Assembly: GCF_028369065.1 (NCBI RefSeq) | Contig: NZ_JAQNDA010000013.1 | Location: forward strand, 23,815 to 87,814 | Direction of reading: 5' to 3' | From: Marinobacter sp. SS21 | GTDB lineage: Bacteria > Pseudomonadota > Gammaproteobacteria > Pseudomonadales > Oleiphilaceae | DNA length: 64,000 nt | Shown: piece by piece, positions 29,593 to 38,281 of the stretch | How the letters are laid out: every line of letters begins with the position of its first letter | Numbering within the stretch: the first letter of the stretch is position 1 | Made by a program: the position numbers and the translations under genes | The notes under the pieces: model-generated | The model's input: only the letters and a program-made list of their open reading frames with translations | The model's database searches: none | Told to the model about the DNA's origin: nothing

Positions 29593-30648
29593 ATGTTGGT
29601 GCTCGGCATCGAAACCTCCTGTGATGAAACCGGTGTGGCGTTGTACGACAGTACGCGGGGCTTGCTGTCGCACGCATTGTTCAGTCAGGTGGACCTGCAC
29701 GCCGATTATGGCGGCGTGGTGCCCGAGCTGGCGTCCCGTGACCATGTTCGCAAGCTGTTGCCATTGTGTGATGAGGTCCTGGCCGCTGCCGGCAAGCAGC
29801 GCAGCGATCTCGAAGGCATCGCCTATACCGCCGGTCCCGGGCTGGTGGGCGCGCTGATGGTGGGTGGTTCGGTGGCCCACGCACTGGGGTTCGCACTGGG
29901 GATTCCGGTGTTGGGGGTGCATCACATGGAGGGCCACCTGTTGGCGCCGATGCTGGAACACAGTCCGCCAGCGTTTCCCTTCGTGGCGCTGCTGGTGTCG
30001 GGAGGCCACACTCAGCTGGTGCAGGTGGATGGCATCGGGCAGTACCGGTTGCTGGGCGAATCGGTGGATGACGCTGCCGGCGAGGCCTTTGACAAGGCCG
30101 CCAAGATGCTGGGGCTGGACTATCCCGGTGGTCCCAGGGTAGCGGCGTTGGCGCAGCAAGGCCGGGATGGAATTTACCGGTTCCCGCGGCCGATGACCGA
30201 TCGGCCCGGGCTCGAGTTCAGCTTCAGTGGCCTTAAGACCTACACCCTCAACACCGTGGCGGCGGCCGAGCAGGATGGCGTGCTCGATGACCAGGTCCGG
30301 GCCGACATTGCCCGGGCGTTTGAGGCGGCGGTGGTGGATACCCTGGTGATCAAGTGCCGCCGGGCGCTTGAGCAGACCGGCTGCAAGCGACTGGTGATGG
30401 CGGGCGGGGTCAGTGCCAACCGGCGGCTGCGGGAATCGCTGGAAACCAAGGTGGGACAGCTTGGCGGCAGTGTCTACTACGCCCGCCCGGAATTCTGCAC
30501 CGACAATGGTGCGATGATTGCGTACGCCGGTTGCCAGCGGTTGCTGGCTGGGCAGCAGGACGGGGAACGTATCGTAGCGGTGCCCCGTTGGCCAATGGAT
30601 ACCCTGCCGTCACTGTCGGAGCCGCGGACGAACGGCTTGGCGGATTAG
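29593..30648 (+). CDS. tsaD: tRNA threonylcarbamoyladenosine transferase TsaD
   Basis: Catalyses the transfer step that makes t6A at position 37 of ANN-decoding tRNAs. The 351-residue product starts [17 protein letters not shown] and has the metal site [28 protein letters not shown] and [12 protein letters not shown] blocks typical of the Kae1/TsaD family. The open frame extends 32 codons upstream, but the ATG at 29593 is the family start. Divergent from rpsU, as in E. coli and Pseudomonas. Confidence 0.96.
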   Translation: MLVLGIETSCDETGVALYDSTRGLLSHALFSQVDLHADYGGVVPELASRDHVRKLLPLCDEVLAAAGKQRSDLEGIAYTAGPGLVGALMVGGSVAHALGFALGIPVLGVHHMEGHLLAPMLEHSPPAFPFVALLVSGGHTQLVQVDGIGQYRLLGESVDDAAGEAFDKAAKMLGLDYPGGPRVAALAQQGRDGIYRFPRPMTDRPGLEFSFSGLKTYTLNTVAAAEQDGVLDDQVRADIARAFEAAVVDTLVIKCRRALEQTGCKRLVMAGGVSANRRLRESLETKVGQLGGSVYYARPEFCTDNGAMIAYAGCQRLLAGQQDGERIVAVPRWPMDTLPSLSEPRTNGLAD

Positions 30649-30660
30649 ATTGACGGGACG

Positions 30661-31254
30661 CTAGAACCTGGATTCCCGTCCTTGCGCCAGCCGGATCAGG
30701 TTGTTGCGGTGACGCACCACGATCAGCAGTGCCAGCAGCCCGAACAGCGGCAGTGTCTCTGGCTCCAGTACGGCACTCACCAGCGGGCCGCAGCCAATGG
30801 CGACGACGGAGGCCAGGGCCGAGATGCGCCATCGCCACATCATCATTCCCCAGATGGCACTGATCACCAGTGTGGTCACCGGCGCCAGCGCCAGTCCTCC
30901 GCCGAGGGCGGTTGCCACACCCTTGCCGCCCTGGAAGCGGTAGAACAGCGGCACCATGTGCCCGGTTACCGCGCACAGCGCCACCATCGCCTGGGCAAAG
31001 ACCGACAACTCCGCCCAGATGGCCAGCCAAACCGGAAACCAGCCTTTCAGGGCATCCAGAACCAGCGTGGCCAGGGCCGGTGGCCAGCCGCCGGTGCGGT
31101 ATACGTTGGTGGCGCCGGGATTGCCGGAGCCCTGGGCCCTTGGGTCTGGCAGCTTCCACAGCCGGCATACCGGAATCGCAAAGAGCACCGAGCCGGTCAG
31201 GTAGGCCAGCAGGCAAAGCAGTACCGTCAAGACAGGATCGTTCAAGGGCAGCAT
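30661..31254 (-). CDS. plsY: Acyl-phosphate glycerol-3-phosphate acyltransferase PlsY
   Basis: Inner membrane enzyme that acylates glycerol-3-phosphate in phospholipid synthesis. The 197-residue protein has about five membrane helices and the family motifs GSGNPGATNVYRTGG near residue 42, HMVPLFYRFQGGKGVAT near 99, and RHRNNLIRLAQG at the end. The chosen ATG at 31254 lies upstream of the first helix; the frame is open to 31350. It converges with tsaD and is divergent from folB, with about 150 bases between. Confidence 0.95.
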   Translation of the reverse strand: MLPLNDPVLTVLLCLLAYLTGSVLFAIPVCRLWKLPDPRAQGSGNPGATNVYRTGGWPPALATLVLDALKGWFPVWLAIWAELSVFAQAMVALCAVTGHMVPLFYRFQGGKGVATALGGGLALAPVTTLVISAIWGMMMWRWRISALASVVAIGCGPLVSAVLEPETLPLFGLLALLIVVRHRNNLIRLAQGRESRF

Positions 31255-31410
31255 GGGCAAAGACGTGGACCCGGCATTTGTGCGAAAATCCCACCGCGTA
31301 ACCGGTGAGGGTGAATGCCCTACAGTATAGGCGGGGACCTGGTCATTCAATTAGCGAACGGTCGGAGATCCGAAGTCGAACGTTTGCATGCAATCAGAGG
31401 TAGTTCGAAG

Positions 31411-31770
31411 GTGACGGATTCGGTGTTGATCGAGGGCCTGGCCGTTGAGACTGTGATCGGTGTCTATGACTGGGAGCGGGAAATCACCCAGCGACTGCTG
31501 ATCGATCTGGAGCTGGCCTGGGACAATGCGGTACCGGCAGCCCAGGATGATGTTGCCCTGGCGTTGGATTATGCCGCCGTCAGCGAGCGGGTTTGCGGCT
31601 ACCTTCAGAAGCGCCAGCCGCAACTGCTGGAAACGGCGGCGGAAGGGCTGGCTGCCTGTCTGCAGCGGGAGTTCGGCGTGCGTTGGTTGCAGCTGACGAT
31701 TCGCAAGCCCGGCGCGGTGCCCCAGGCCCAGTCGGTGGGCGTCAGGATTGAACGGGGGCAACGCCAGTGA
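31411..31770 (+). CDS. folB: Dihydroneopterin aldolase
   Basis: Folate pathway enzyme that cleaves 7,8-dihydroneopterin. The 119-residue product, from a GTG at 31411 (AGAGG ten bases upstream), has VTDSVLIEGLAVETVIGVYDWERE and TIRKPGAVPQAQSVGVRIER with the catalytic Glu and Lys of the family. A longer frame from 31315 lacks family support. Its stop overlaps the start of the next folK gene by 4 bases, so the two are translationally coupled. Confidence 0.93.
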   Translation: MTDSVLIEGLAVETVIGVYDWEREITQRLLIDLELAWDNAVPAAQDDVALALDYAAVSERVCGYLQKRQPQLLETAAEGLAACLQREFGVRWLQLTIRKPGAVPQAQSVGVRIERGQRQ

Positions 31771-32318
31771 GCGAGCCGGTGGCGGTCTACCTGAGCATCG
31801 GCAGCAACATCGACCGCGAGCATTATGTCTGCGCCGCGCTGGACGCGCTGGCGGATCGCTTTGGTGAACTCAACATCTCCTCGGTGTACGAGAGTGAGGC
31901 GGTGGGGTTTGACGGCGAGCCGTTCCTGAACCTGGTGGTGGGTATCCAGACCGCTATGCCGGTGGCGCAGCTGTCCCGGAATCTCAAACAGATCGAGTCG
32001 GATAACGGCCGCCGGCGCAATGTTGCCCGGTTCAGTCCGCGCACCCTGGATCTGGACATCCTGACCTACGGCGATAGTGCCGGCTGTATTGACGGGGTCG
32101 AACTGCCGCGGGGCGAAATCCTGAAAAATGCCTTCGTGCTTCAGCCGTTGGCTGAGGTGGCCCCCGCCGACAGGCATCCGCTGACGGGCCAGAGCTATGG
32201 CGCACTCTGGCGTGCCTACCGCAGTGACCAGAAACTCTGGGTTGTGCCGTTCCGCTGGCGTGGACGGGTGGTTTCGCCGCGTGCCAACGCAACGCCGTCA
32301 ATACCGCCGGGTCAGTGA
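31767..32318 (+). CDS. folK: HPPK-like pterin pyrophosphokinase (first paralogue)
   Basis: Resembles 6-hydroxymethyl-7,8-dihydropterin pyrophosphokinase, the step after FolB. The 183-residue product has VYLSIGSNIDRE, ESEAVGFDGEPFLNLVV and FSPRTLDLDIL with the two magnesium Asp, but the residue before PRT is Ser where the usual enzyme has Gly. The second folK gene at 35751-36257 looks more canonical, so this copy may have an altered role; Pseudomonas also carries a second HPPK-like gene here. GTG start overlaps folB. Ends 7 bases into pgi. Confidence 0.85.
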   Translation: MSEPVAVYLSIGSNIDREHYVCAALDALADRFGELNISSVYESEAVGFDGEPFLNLVVGIQTAMPVAQLSRNLKQIESDNGRRRNVARFSPRTLDLDILTYGDSAGCIDGVELPRGEILKNAFVLQPLAEVAPADRHPLTGQSYGALWRAYRSDQKLWVVPFRWRGRVVSPRANATPSIPPGQ

Positions 32319-33979
32319 CCGTTGTGGTGACGGTTGCGGAATAGCTCAATCAGGCCAGCGGTGGAACTGTCCGACACCTCGCCATCCGCCGTTTTGCCCA
32401 GCAGGCGCTGCAGAATATCCTCACCAAGCTGCTTGCCCAGTTCCACTCCCCACTGATCGAACGAATCCACGTCCCAGATCACGCCCTGCACATAGGTTTT
32501 GTGCTCGTACAGGGCGATCAGCGCGCCGACGGTTCGGGGGGTTGCCCGTTCAAACAGCAGCGTGTTGCTGGGCTTGTTGCCGGGAATCACCTTGTGGCGA
32601 GCGAGCCGCTCCACGTCGGCGGGTGATCGTCCCTGGGCTTCGAGCTCGGCGCGCGCCTCCGCTTCGGTCTTTCCTTGCATGAGGGCCTGGGTTTGACTGA
32701 GGCAGTTGGCGAACAGGATCGCGTGGTGATTGGCTACCGGGTTGTGGGTCCGTAACGGAATGATGAAATCCGCTGGCGACAGGCAGGTGCCCTGGTGCAG
32801 CAACTGGTGGTAGGCGTGCTGGCCGTTGGCGCCGGCGCCGCCCCAGATGATGGGGCCGGTCTGGTAATCCACCGGGTCACCGGCGTTGGTCACGCACTTG
32901 CCGTTACTTTCCATGTCAAGCTGCTGCAGGTGCGCTGGCAGGCCGCGCAGGTAGTGGTCATAAGGCAGGATGGCGTGGGCGTCGGCGCCCCAGAAGTTGT
33001 TGTACCAGACGCCAAGCAGGGCCAGAATCACCGGCAGGTTCTGCTCCAGTGGCGCTTCGCGGAAATGGCGATCCATGGCATAGGCGCCCGCCAGCAGGGC
33101 GCGGAAATTCTCCATGCCGATGGTCAGTGCCGTGGGCAGGCCGATCGCGGACCACAGGGAATAGCGGCCGCCGACCCAATCCCACATCGGAAAGATGTTT
33201 TGCTCGGCGATGCCAAAATCGATGGCGGCCTGGGGTTTCGCGGTCACCGCGACGAAGTGTTTGCCAATCTGGTCTTCGCTGCCGCCGTTGTGCAGGAACC
33301 ATTCCCTGGCCACTTTGGTGTTCTCCAGGGTTTCCTGGGTGTGGAACGATTTCGATTGGATCAGGAAGAGCGTGGTTTCGGGATTGATGTGCCGCAGCAC
33401 CTCGGTGATGTGACTGCCATCGATATTGGCCACGTAATGGCAGTTGATCTGGCCGTGCCAATAGGGTTTGAGCGCGGCGGATACCAGTTTGGGACCAAGG
33501 AACGATCCGCCGATGCCGATGCTGACGACGTCGGTAAACGGCTTGTTGGAAAAGCCGCGCCATTGGGTGCTGCGCACCCGCCAGACGAACTCTTCCATGC
33601 GAGCCAGGGTGTCCCGCACTTCCGGCATGATGTCGCGACCATCCACCTGAACCGCTTCGTCACTCTGGCTGCGTAGGGCGACATGAAGCGCAGGCCGCTG
33701 TTCGCTGGTGTTTACCGCCTCACCCTGGAACATGGCTTCGATGCGTTCCGGCACCCGGCAACGTCGGGCCAGGTCCATCAGCAGCGTCATCGACTCCTGG
33801 GTAATCAGGTTCTTGGAATAGTCGAGGGAGAGGCCGGCCGCCTCACTGAAAAAGTGCCGGAAGCGCTGCGGATCCTTGGTGAACAGTTCCCGCATGTGGG
33901 TGTGCTGCAGGCCGCTCTGGTGGTCAACCAGGGCCTGCCACTCGTCAAGCTGGGTGAGGCGCTTGCCGGCCTTTGCCAT
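32312..33979 (-). CDS. pgi: Glucose-6-phosphate isomerase
   Basis: Interconverts glucose-6-phosphate and fructose-6-phosphate. The 555-residue product (family about 550) has GIGGSFLGPKLVSAAL, the SKSFHTQETLENTKVAREW active-site segment, MWDWVGGRYSLWSAIGLP and QWGVELGKQLGEDI. AAAGGA precedes the ATG. Convergent with folK at the 3' end. It is the only central carbon enzyme in the window, in line with conserved synteny in Pseudomonas relatives. Confidence 0.96.
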   Translation of the reverse strand: MAKAGKRLTQLDEWQALVDHQSGLQHTHMRELFTKDPQRFRHFFSEAAGLSLDYSKNLITQESMTLLMDLARRCRVPERIEAMFQGEAVNTSEQRPALHVALRSQSDEAVQVDGRDIMPEVRDTLARMEEFVWRVRSTQWRGFSNKPFTDVVSIGIGGSFLGPKLVSAALKPYWHGQINCHYVANIDGSHITEVLRHINPETTLFLIQSKSFHTQETLENTKVAREWFLHNGGSEDQIGKHFVAVTAKPQAAIDFGIAEQNIFPMWDWVGGRYSLWSAIGLPTALTIGMENFRALLAGAYAMDRHFREAPLEQNLPVILALLGVWYNNFWGADAHAILPYDHYLRGLPAHLQQLDMESNGKCVTNAGDPVDYQTGPIIWGGAGANGQHAYHQLLHQGTCLSPADFIIPLRTHNPVANHHAILFANCLSQTQALMQGKTEAEARAELEAQGRSPADVERLARHKVIPGNKPSNTLLFERATPRTVGALIALYEHKTYVQGVIWDVDSFDQWGVELGKQLGEDILQRLLGKTADGEVSDSSTAGLIELFRNRHHNGH

Positions 33980-34003
33980 AACAGATTCCTTTCAACGATG
34001 GGG

Positions 34004-34855
34004 CTAACGGCTGATGGAGATGTTGTCGATCAAACGGGTACTGCCCAGAAAGGCGGCGGCCAGGATGGTCAGGTCGCTGTCGGAAGCCAGCGCCGGTTTC
34101 AGGGTGAGGCTGTTGACGATGTTGACGTATTCCGGCCGGAAGCCGGAAGCCTGCAACTGACCGCAGGCGGCCTGTTCCAGCTCGGCGAGTTGTTTCGGGT
34201 GACTTTCCTGCAGCCGTTCTGCGGTGTCGCGCAGTACCCGGTAAAGCGCGCTGGCATGCTGGCGCTCCTCACTGGACAGATAGCCGTTGCGGGAGCTCAG
34301 GGCCAGGCCGTCTTCATCGCGGACGGTCGGTGCACCGATGATCTCTACCGGCAGGCACAGATCCCGGGTCAGCTTGCGAATGACCGCCAGTTGTTGGAAG
34401 TCTTTCTCGCCAAACACCGCGATATCCGGTTGCACCATGTTGAACAGCATGGTGACGACGGTGGCCACGCCCTCGAAGTGGCCCGGGCGGCCGGCACCGC
34501 AGTGGCCTTCGCTGACGCCCGGAACCACCACTTGCGTCTGGTTTGCCAGCCCCTCCGGGTAGATCTCGCTGACCGGTGGCGCGAACACCAGGGTGTTGCC
34601 GGCCTGCTCCAGGCGCTCCTGATCGGCCTTGAGGGTGCGCGGGTAGCTGTCTAGGTCCTCGTGGGCACCGAATTGCATCGGATTGACGAAGATGCTGGTC
34701 ACCACCACATCGGCAGCCTCCAGCGCCCGCTGGACCAGTGCGATGTGACCGTCGTGGAGGTTGCCCATGGTGGGGACCAGGCCAATGCGTTTACCCTGCT
34801 CCCGAAAGTTGTGCAGGATGGTCCGGAGTTCTTTGAGTTTGTGTACGGTTCTCAT
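34004..34855 (-). CDS. panC: Pantothenate synthetase
   Basis: Joins pantoate and beta-alanine with ATP in coenzyme A synthesis. The 283-residue product, [21 protein letters not shown], has the adenylate-forming motifs [14 protein letters not shown] (HxGH) near residue 30, [12 protein letters not shown] and [14 protein letters not shown]. The open frame runs far upstream, but that part lies inside panB; the ATG at 34855 overlaps the panB stop by 4 bases (ATGA), so the two are coupled. Confidence 0.96.
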   Translation of the reverse strand: MRTVHKLKELRTILHNFREQGKRIGLVPTMGNLHDGHIALVQRALEAADVVVTSIFVNPMQFGAHEDLDSYPRTLKADQERLEQAGNTLVFAPPVSEIYPEGLANQTQVVVPGVSEGHCGAGRPGHFEGVATVVTMLFNMVQPDIAVFGEKDFQQLAVIRKLTRDLCLPVEIIGAPTVRDEDGLALSSRNGYLSSEERQHASALYRVLRDTAERLQESHPKQLAELEQAACGQLQASGFRPEYVNIVNSLTLKPALASDSDLTILAAAFLGSTRLIDNISISR

Positions 34856-35646
34856 GCCTGGAACGTGTGCTCCTCGCCGGGAAATTCGCGTTGCCGAACG
34901 GCCTGGACGTAGGCCGCCAGGGCACCTTGGATTGAGTCGGCTTCCGCCAGAAAGTTTTTGACAAACCGTGGCCGTCGGCCTGGGGTGATGCCCAGCATGT
35001 CGTGCACCACCAGTACCTGACCGTCGGTGTCGGCGCCGGCGCCGATGCCGATGACCGGCGCCTTGACCGCCTGGGTGATTCGGGCGGCCAGCGGTGCTGG
35101 CACGCACTCCAGCAGGATCGCATCCGCACCGGCTTTTTCGAGCTGGCAGGCGTGTTCAATCATCAGTTCCGCCTGCTGATCGTCGCGTCCCTGGACTTTA
35201 TAGCCGCCAAACTTGTTGACGAACTGCGGCGTCAGCCCCAGATGGGCGCAGACCGGAATGCCGCGGTCGCTGAGGGCGGTGATGGTGTCTGCCATCCAGT
35301 CGGTGCCCTCGAGTTTGACCATGTGGGCCCCGGCGCGCATCAGTTCGGCGGCGTTGTCCAGGGCTGCCGCCGTGGTGCCGTAGGACATGAACGGCATGTC
35401 GGCCATGATCAGCGAGCCGGTGTTGCCCTTGGCCACGGCGCGTACGTGGTAGACCATGTCCGCCATGGTGACCGGGAGCGTGCTGTCGTTGCCTTGCAGG
35501 ACCATCCCCAGCGAATCGCCGATCAGAATTACGTCAACGCCGGCTTCACTGACGATCTGTGCGAAGGTGGCATCGTAGGAAGTCAGAACGGCAAACGCCT
35601 CGCCCTTCTGCTTGTAGTCTCGCAGGGTGTTGATGGTAACAGCCAT
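34852..35646 (-). CDS. panB: 3-methyl-2-oxobutanoate hydroxymethyltransferase
   Basis: First committed enzyme of pantothenate synthesis. The 264-residue product has [39 protein letters not shown] and [21 protein letters not shown], which are the metal and ketopantoate binding blocks. AAGGCAAGGAT upstream supports the ATG at 35646. It is upstream of panC in the minus-strand run pcnB-folK-panB-panC. Confidence 0.96.
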   Translation of the reverse strand: MAVTINTLRDYKQKGEAFAVLTSYDATFAQIVSEAGVDVILIGDSLGMVLQGNDSTLPVTMADMVYHVRAVAKGNTGSLIMADMPFMSYGTTAAALDNAAELMRAGAHMVKLEGTDWMADTITALSDRGIPVCAHLGLTPQFVNKFGGYKVQGRDDQQAELMIEHACQLEKAGADAILLECVPAPLAARITQAVKAPVIGIGAGADTDGQVLVVHDMLGITPGRRPRFVKNFLAEADSIQGALAAYVQAVRQREFPGEEHTFQA

Positions 35647-35750
35647 AAAATCCTTGCCTTCTTCAGGAATGGATCGGGATGGGAGTCGGAGGACTGCCGA
35701 CATGCTCAGAGGATAAGGGTAATCTTGCTCTGAACGCTAGGCAAGGCTCC

Positions 35751-36257
35751 CTAGGCGTTTGGTGGCGCCGGTTCTGGCTCCAGGCGACGCAGCCGGTTGT
35801 CTGGGCAATGGCGCCGCAGGTCCGCCAATCGGCGGCCGTCGGGCAACGCCAGTTCCGGATTGAGGTCGAGCAGGGGTTGCAGGGCAAAATCCCGGTTGAC
35901 CAGCTCCGGGTGCGGTACCTGGAGTCGCTCCAGATCCATTTGCTCATCGCCATACAGTAGCAGATCAAGATCCAGCGTACGGGGGCCCCAGTGCTGGGTG
36001 CGCTCGCGACCATGGTTGTGCTCGATGGCCTGGAGCTCGTCCAGTAGCGCCAGGGCCGGCAATCGGGTTTCCAGTTCCACCGCACCGTTGATGAAGTCAG
36101 GCTGGTCCTGGGGGCCGACTGGCGCGCTTCGGTAAAAGGGCGACTGGGCGAGCAATCGGCTGCGGGGCAGGGCCGCCAGGGCCGCCACCGCGGTTGCCAG
36201 TTGTTGCAGCGGGTCCGCCAGGTTGCTGCCCAGGCCGATGTAGGCGCGAACGATCAT
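35751..36257 (-). CDS. folK: 2-amino-4-hydroxy-6-hydroxymethyldihydropteridine pyrophosphokinase
   Basis: Canonical HPPK of folate synthesis. The 168-residue product has RAYIGLGSNLADP, YRSAPVGPQDQPDFINGAV, and WGPRTLDLDLLLYGD with the paired Asp. The start overlaps the pcnB stop by 4 bases. E. coli has the same pcnB-folK and panBC order. The window therefore holds two HPPK-type genes. Confidence 0.95.
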   Translation of the reverse strand: MIVRAYIGLGSNLADPLQQLATAVAALAALPRSRLLAQSPFYRSAPVGPQDQPDFINGAVELETRLPALALLDELQAIEHNHGRERTQHWGPRTLDLDLLLYGDEQMDLERLQVPHPELVNRDFALQPLLDLNPELALPDGRRLADLRRHCPDNRLRRLEPEPAPPNA

Positions 36258-37612
36258 GAGGCCCGGTTTCGGTGGCTGCTGCGGCGCCGGCGCCGCGGCT
36301 TGGGGCCGGTGCTCGCCAGTTCACTCAGCAAGCGCTCGCGACCGCGAGTATCGGCGGCCTGGAAGTCGGTCCACCACTGCCCGAGGCCGGGCTCGGTGTC
36401 GCCGGAGGCCTCCCGGACCAGCAGGAAGTCATAGGCGGCACGAAAGCGGGGATGCTCCATGGTCGCCAGCGCGCGCTTGCCCTGGCGCCGGGGCAGACGC
36501 AACTGCAACTCCCAGATTTCCTTCATCGGGCCGGAGAAGCGTTTGGGGATCGAGGTGGCCTGTACCTGCCGGCCAATGACCTTGGCAGCTGCCTGGTGGA
36601 AGGCGGGTTGCAACGGTTCGCCTTGGTCCTGGCGGCGTTGCCATTCGGCCTGCAGCGCGGGCCAGAGCATGGCGGCAAACAGGAAGTAGGGGGTCACCGA
36701 CTTGCCCTGGCGAATGCGGGCGTCGGTGTTGCGCAGGGCCTGGCGAATCAATTCGTCGGGCTGGCCTTCCTGGGTTGCCTTGGCGGTCTGCGGGAACAGT
36801 GGTGCCAACAGACCATAGCGGGTCAGTAAATCGTAGGTCGCTTCACCGTGCCCGGCCGAAAATAGTTTCAGCACCTCATCGAACAGTCGGGCAGAGGGGA
36901 TGTGATCCAGCAGCTCGGCCAGCTGGGTGATGGGAGCCTCGGTCGCCGGTTCGATCTCAAAGTCGAGTTTGGCGGCGAAGCGTATCGCCCGCAGCATGCG
37001 CACCGGGTCTTCCCGGTAACGGGTTTCCGGGTCGCCGATCAGGCGCAGCTGGCGCTGCTTCAGATCGTCGATGCCGCCGGCGAAATCAATGACCGTGAAA
37101 TCCCGTATGCAGTAATAGAGCGCGTTGATGGTGAAATCGCGGCGCAGGGCGTCTTCTTCCTGGTTGCCGTAGACATTGTCCCGCAGCAGCAGGCCGTGTT
37201 CACTGGTCTTGCGTTGGGTATCGCTGCTGTCGTCATTATCCAGGGCATTGCCGCGGAACGTGGTGACCTCGATGACTTCACGGCCAAAGAGCACGTGGAC
37301 GATGCGAAAGCGGCGGCCGATCAGCCGGGAGTTGCGGAACAGGTTGTGCACCTCCTCCGGCGTGGCGTTGGTGGCGATGTCAAAGTCTTTGGGTTTGCCA
37401 TCGAGCAGGATGTCGCGGACGCCGCCGCCCACCAGATAGGCCTCGTACCCCGCCTTGTTCAGCCGGTGCAGTACCTTTTTGGCGGGCTCGCTGATCATGG
37501 AGCGGGACACATTGTGCTCGTCTCGGGGGATTTCCCGCCGCTCCAGCCGCTGTGTTTTCTTCTTGCCGTTTCCGAGTAGCCGGGAAACGTTCTGTTTGAG
37601 TTTTGTCAGCAT
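36254..37612 (-). CDS. pcnB: Poly(A) polymerase I
   Basis: Adds poly(A) tails that promote RNA decay. The 452-residue product has a basic N-terminus, the nucleotidyltransferase signature LVGGGVRDILLDGKPKDFDIAT with the two catalytic Asp, LIGRRFRIVHV, and the RRDFTINAL and ITDP-like PVRMLRAIRFAAKLDFEIEP blocks, then a very basic C-terminus (PKPRRRRRSSHRNR). Upstream is the crcZ RNA locus, the same order as in Pseudomonas. Confidence 0.95.
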   Translation of the reverse strand: MLTKLKQNVSRLLGNGKKKTQRLERREIPRDEHNVSRSMISEPAKKVLHRLNKAGYEAYLVGGGVRDILLDGKPKDFDIATNATPEEVHNLFRNSRLIGRRFRIVHVLFGREVIEVTTFRGNALDNDDSSDTQRKTSEHGLLLRDNVYGNQEEDALRRDFTINALYYCIRDFTVIDFAGGIDDLKQRQLRLIGDPETRYREDPVRMLRAIRFAAKLDFEIEPATEAPITQLAELLDHIPSARLFDEVLKLFSAGHGEATYDLLTRYGLLAPLFPQTAKATQEGQPDELIRQALRNTDARIRQGKSVTPYFLFAAMLWPALQAEWQRRQDQGEPLQPAFHQAAAKVIGRQVQATSIPKRFSGPMKEIWELQLRLPRRQGKRALATMEHPRFRAAYDFLLVREASGDTEPGLGQWWTDFQAADTRGRERLLSELASTGPKPRRRRRSSHRNRAS

Positions 37613-37733
37613 TGAATTCCGTGATGCGCTTAGCGAAAACGAGAGTTTACCGGTTTGAGCGAGATTTGCACACGGGGAGGGGCGTGGGGCTGGTAATTAA
37701 GTGGATCTGAAGGTGTGAGTGGGGCTGATAATT

Positions 37734-37763
37734 AAAAGGCGGGACCGCTTTCGCGATCCCGCC
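37734..37763 (-). terminator. CrcZ terminator
   Basis: On the minus strand GGCGGGA and TCCCGCC pair, with an inner CGC/GCG helix around GAAA, followed by TTTTAATTA. It closes the crcZ locus and lies about 120 bases before pcnB. Confidence 0.85.
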
Positions 37764-38112
37764 CTAGAAGCAATGACGATCTGCATGTTGTTTTTGTTTT
37801 TGCCGGGCTTCTTTTTTATGTTCTTGCCCCTTGCATGCCCCAGATGTGGGGCCAATCAAGGCAAACGGAACGCTTTGAATACACAGAGCGGACAGTAACT
37901 TATTGCGAGATTGGAGCAGATATAGCGGCGCCTAACGGACGATTCTTCTCTACACCTACAACTCACACAAGCCATGGGTCCACTAAAAAGCAAAGCACCC
38001 AAAACACTCAGTTCGCTTACGTTCTATTCTTGTTTTTGTTACCGAACGTTCCGTGCAGCTATTTGTTTTTGTTTTGGCGCCGCATCATCACAATTGTTTT
38101 TGTTGTCGTGCG
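37734..38112 (-). ncRNA. crcZ: CrcZ small RNA (Hfq/Crc decoy)
   Basis: In Pseudomonas the CrcZ RNA, made from a sigma-54 promoter under CbrB, binds Hfq/Crc through A-rich CA motifs and relieves catabolite repression. This locus has the same place (between cbrB and pcnB), a sigma-54 site, a terminator and about 380 bases of non-coding sequence. The minus strand carries five A-rich motifs at 38094-38106, 38061-38075, 38029-38041, 37809-37820 and 37786-37801, with cores such as AACAAAAACAA and AAAAACAACA. P. aeruginosa CrcZ is about 407 nt with five such motifs. The 5' end is estimated from the promoter. Confidence 0.85.
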
Positions 38113-38122
38113 CACTAATGGT

Positions 38123-38138
38123 TGCACTGCCTGTGCCA
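38123..38138 (-). promoter_or_regulatory. Sigma-54 promoter of crcZ
   Basis: The minus strand reads TGGCACAGGCAGTGCA. The -24 GG and the -12 GC are exactly ten bases apart and 11 of the conserved positions fit TGGCAC-N5-TTGCA. It lies 140 bases downstream of cbrB, whose product is the likely activator; start of transcription is expected near 38112. Confidence 0.8.
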
Positions 38139-38211
38139 GTTTTTCAAAAGCCTTTGTTAACAGTAAGTTAATAAAATTAAACTTTGGAAGGGGGTGAATT
38201 ATTAGACTAAA

Positions 38212-38273
38212 GTGTTACTCGGGGCGGGTTTTTTATACCTGCGGGTGTTTCGTGCGGTAACACCGGGTAACAC
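38212..38273. promoter_or_regulatory. GTAACAC sites, likely CbrB enhancer region
   Basis: GTAACAC occurs at 38257-38263 and 38267-38273 and its reverse GTGTTAC at 38212-38218. These lie about 100-160 bases upstream of the expected crcZ start, the normal place for a sigma-54 activator. CbrB sites in Pseudomonas contain GTTAC/GTAAC half-sites; binding here is inferred. Confidence 0.6.
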
Positions 38274-38281
38274 TGTCGGTG

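Noticed and set aside
37835..38197. Plus-strand 120-residue open frame
   Set aside because: It lies antisense to crcZ; the sequence is AT-rich, its peptide has no family look and it lacks a ribosome binding site.
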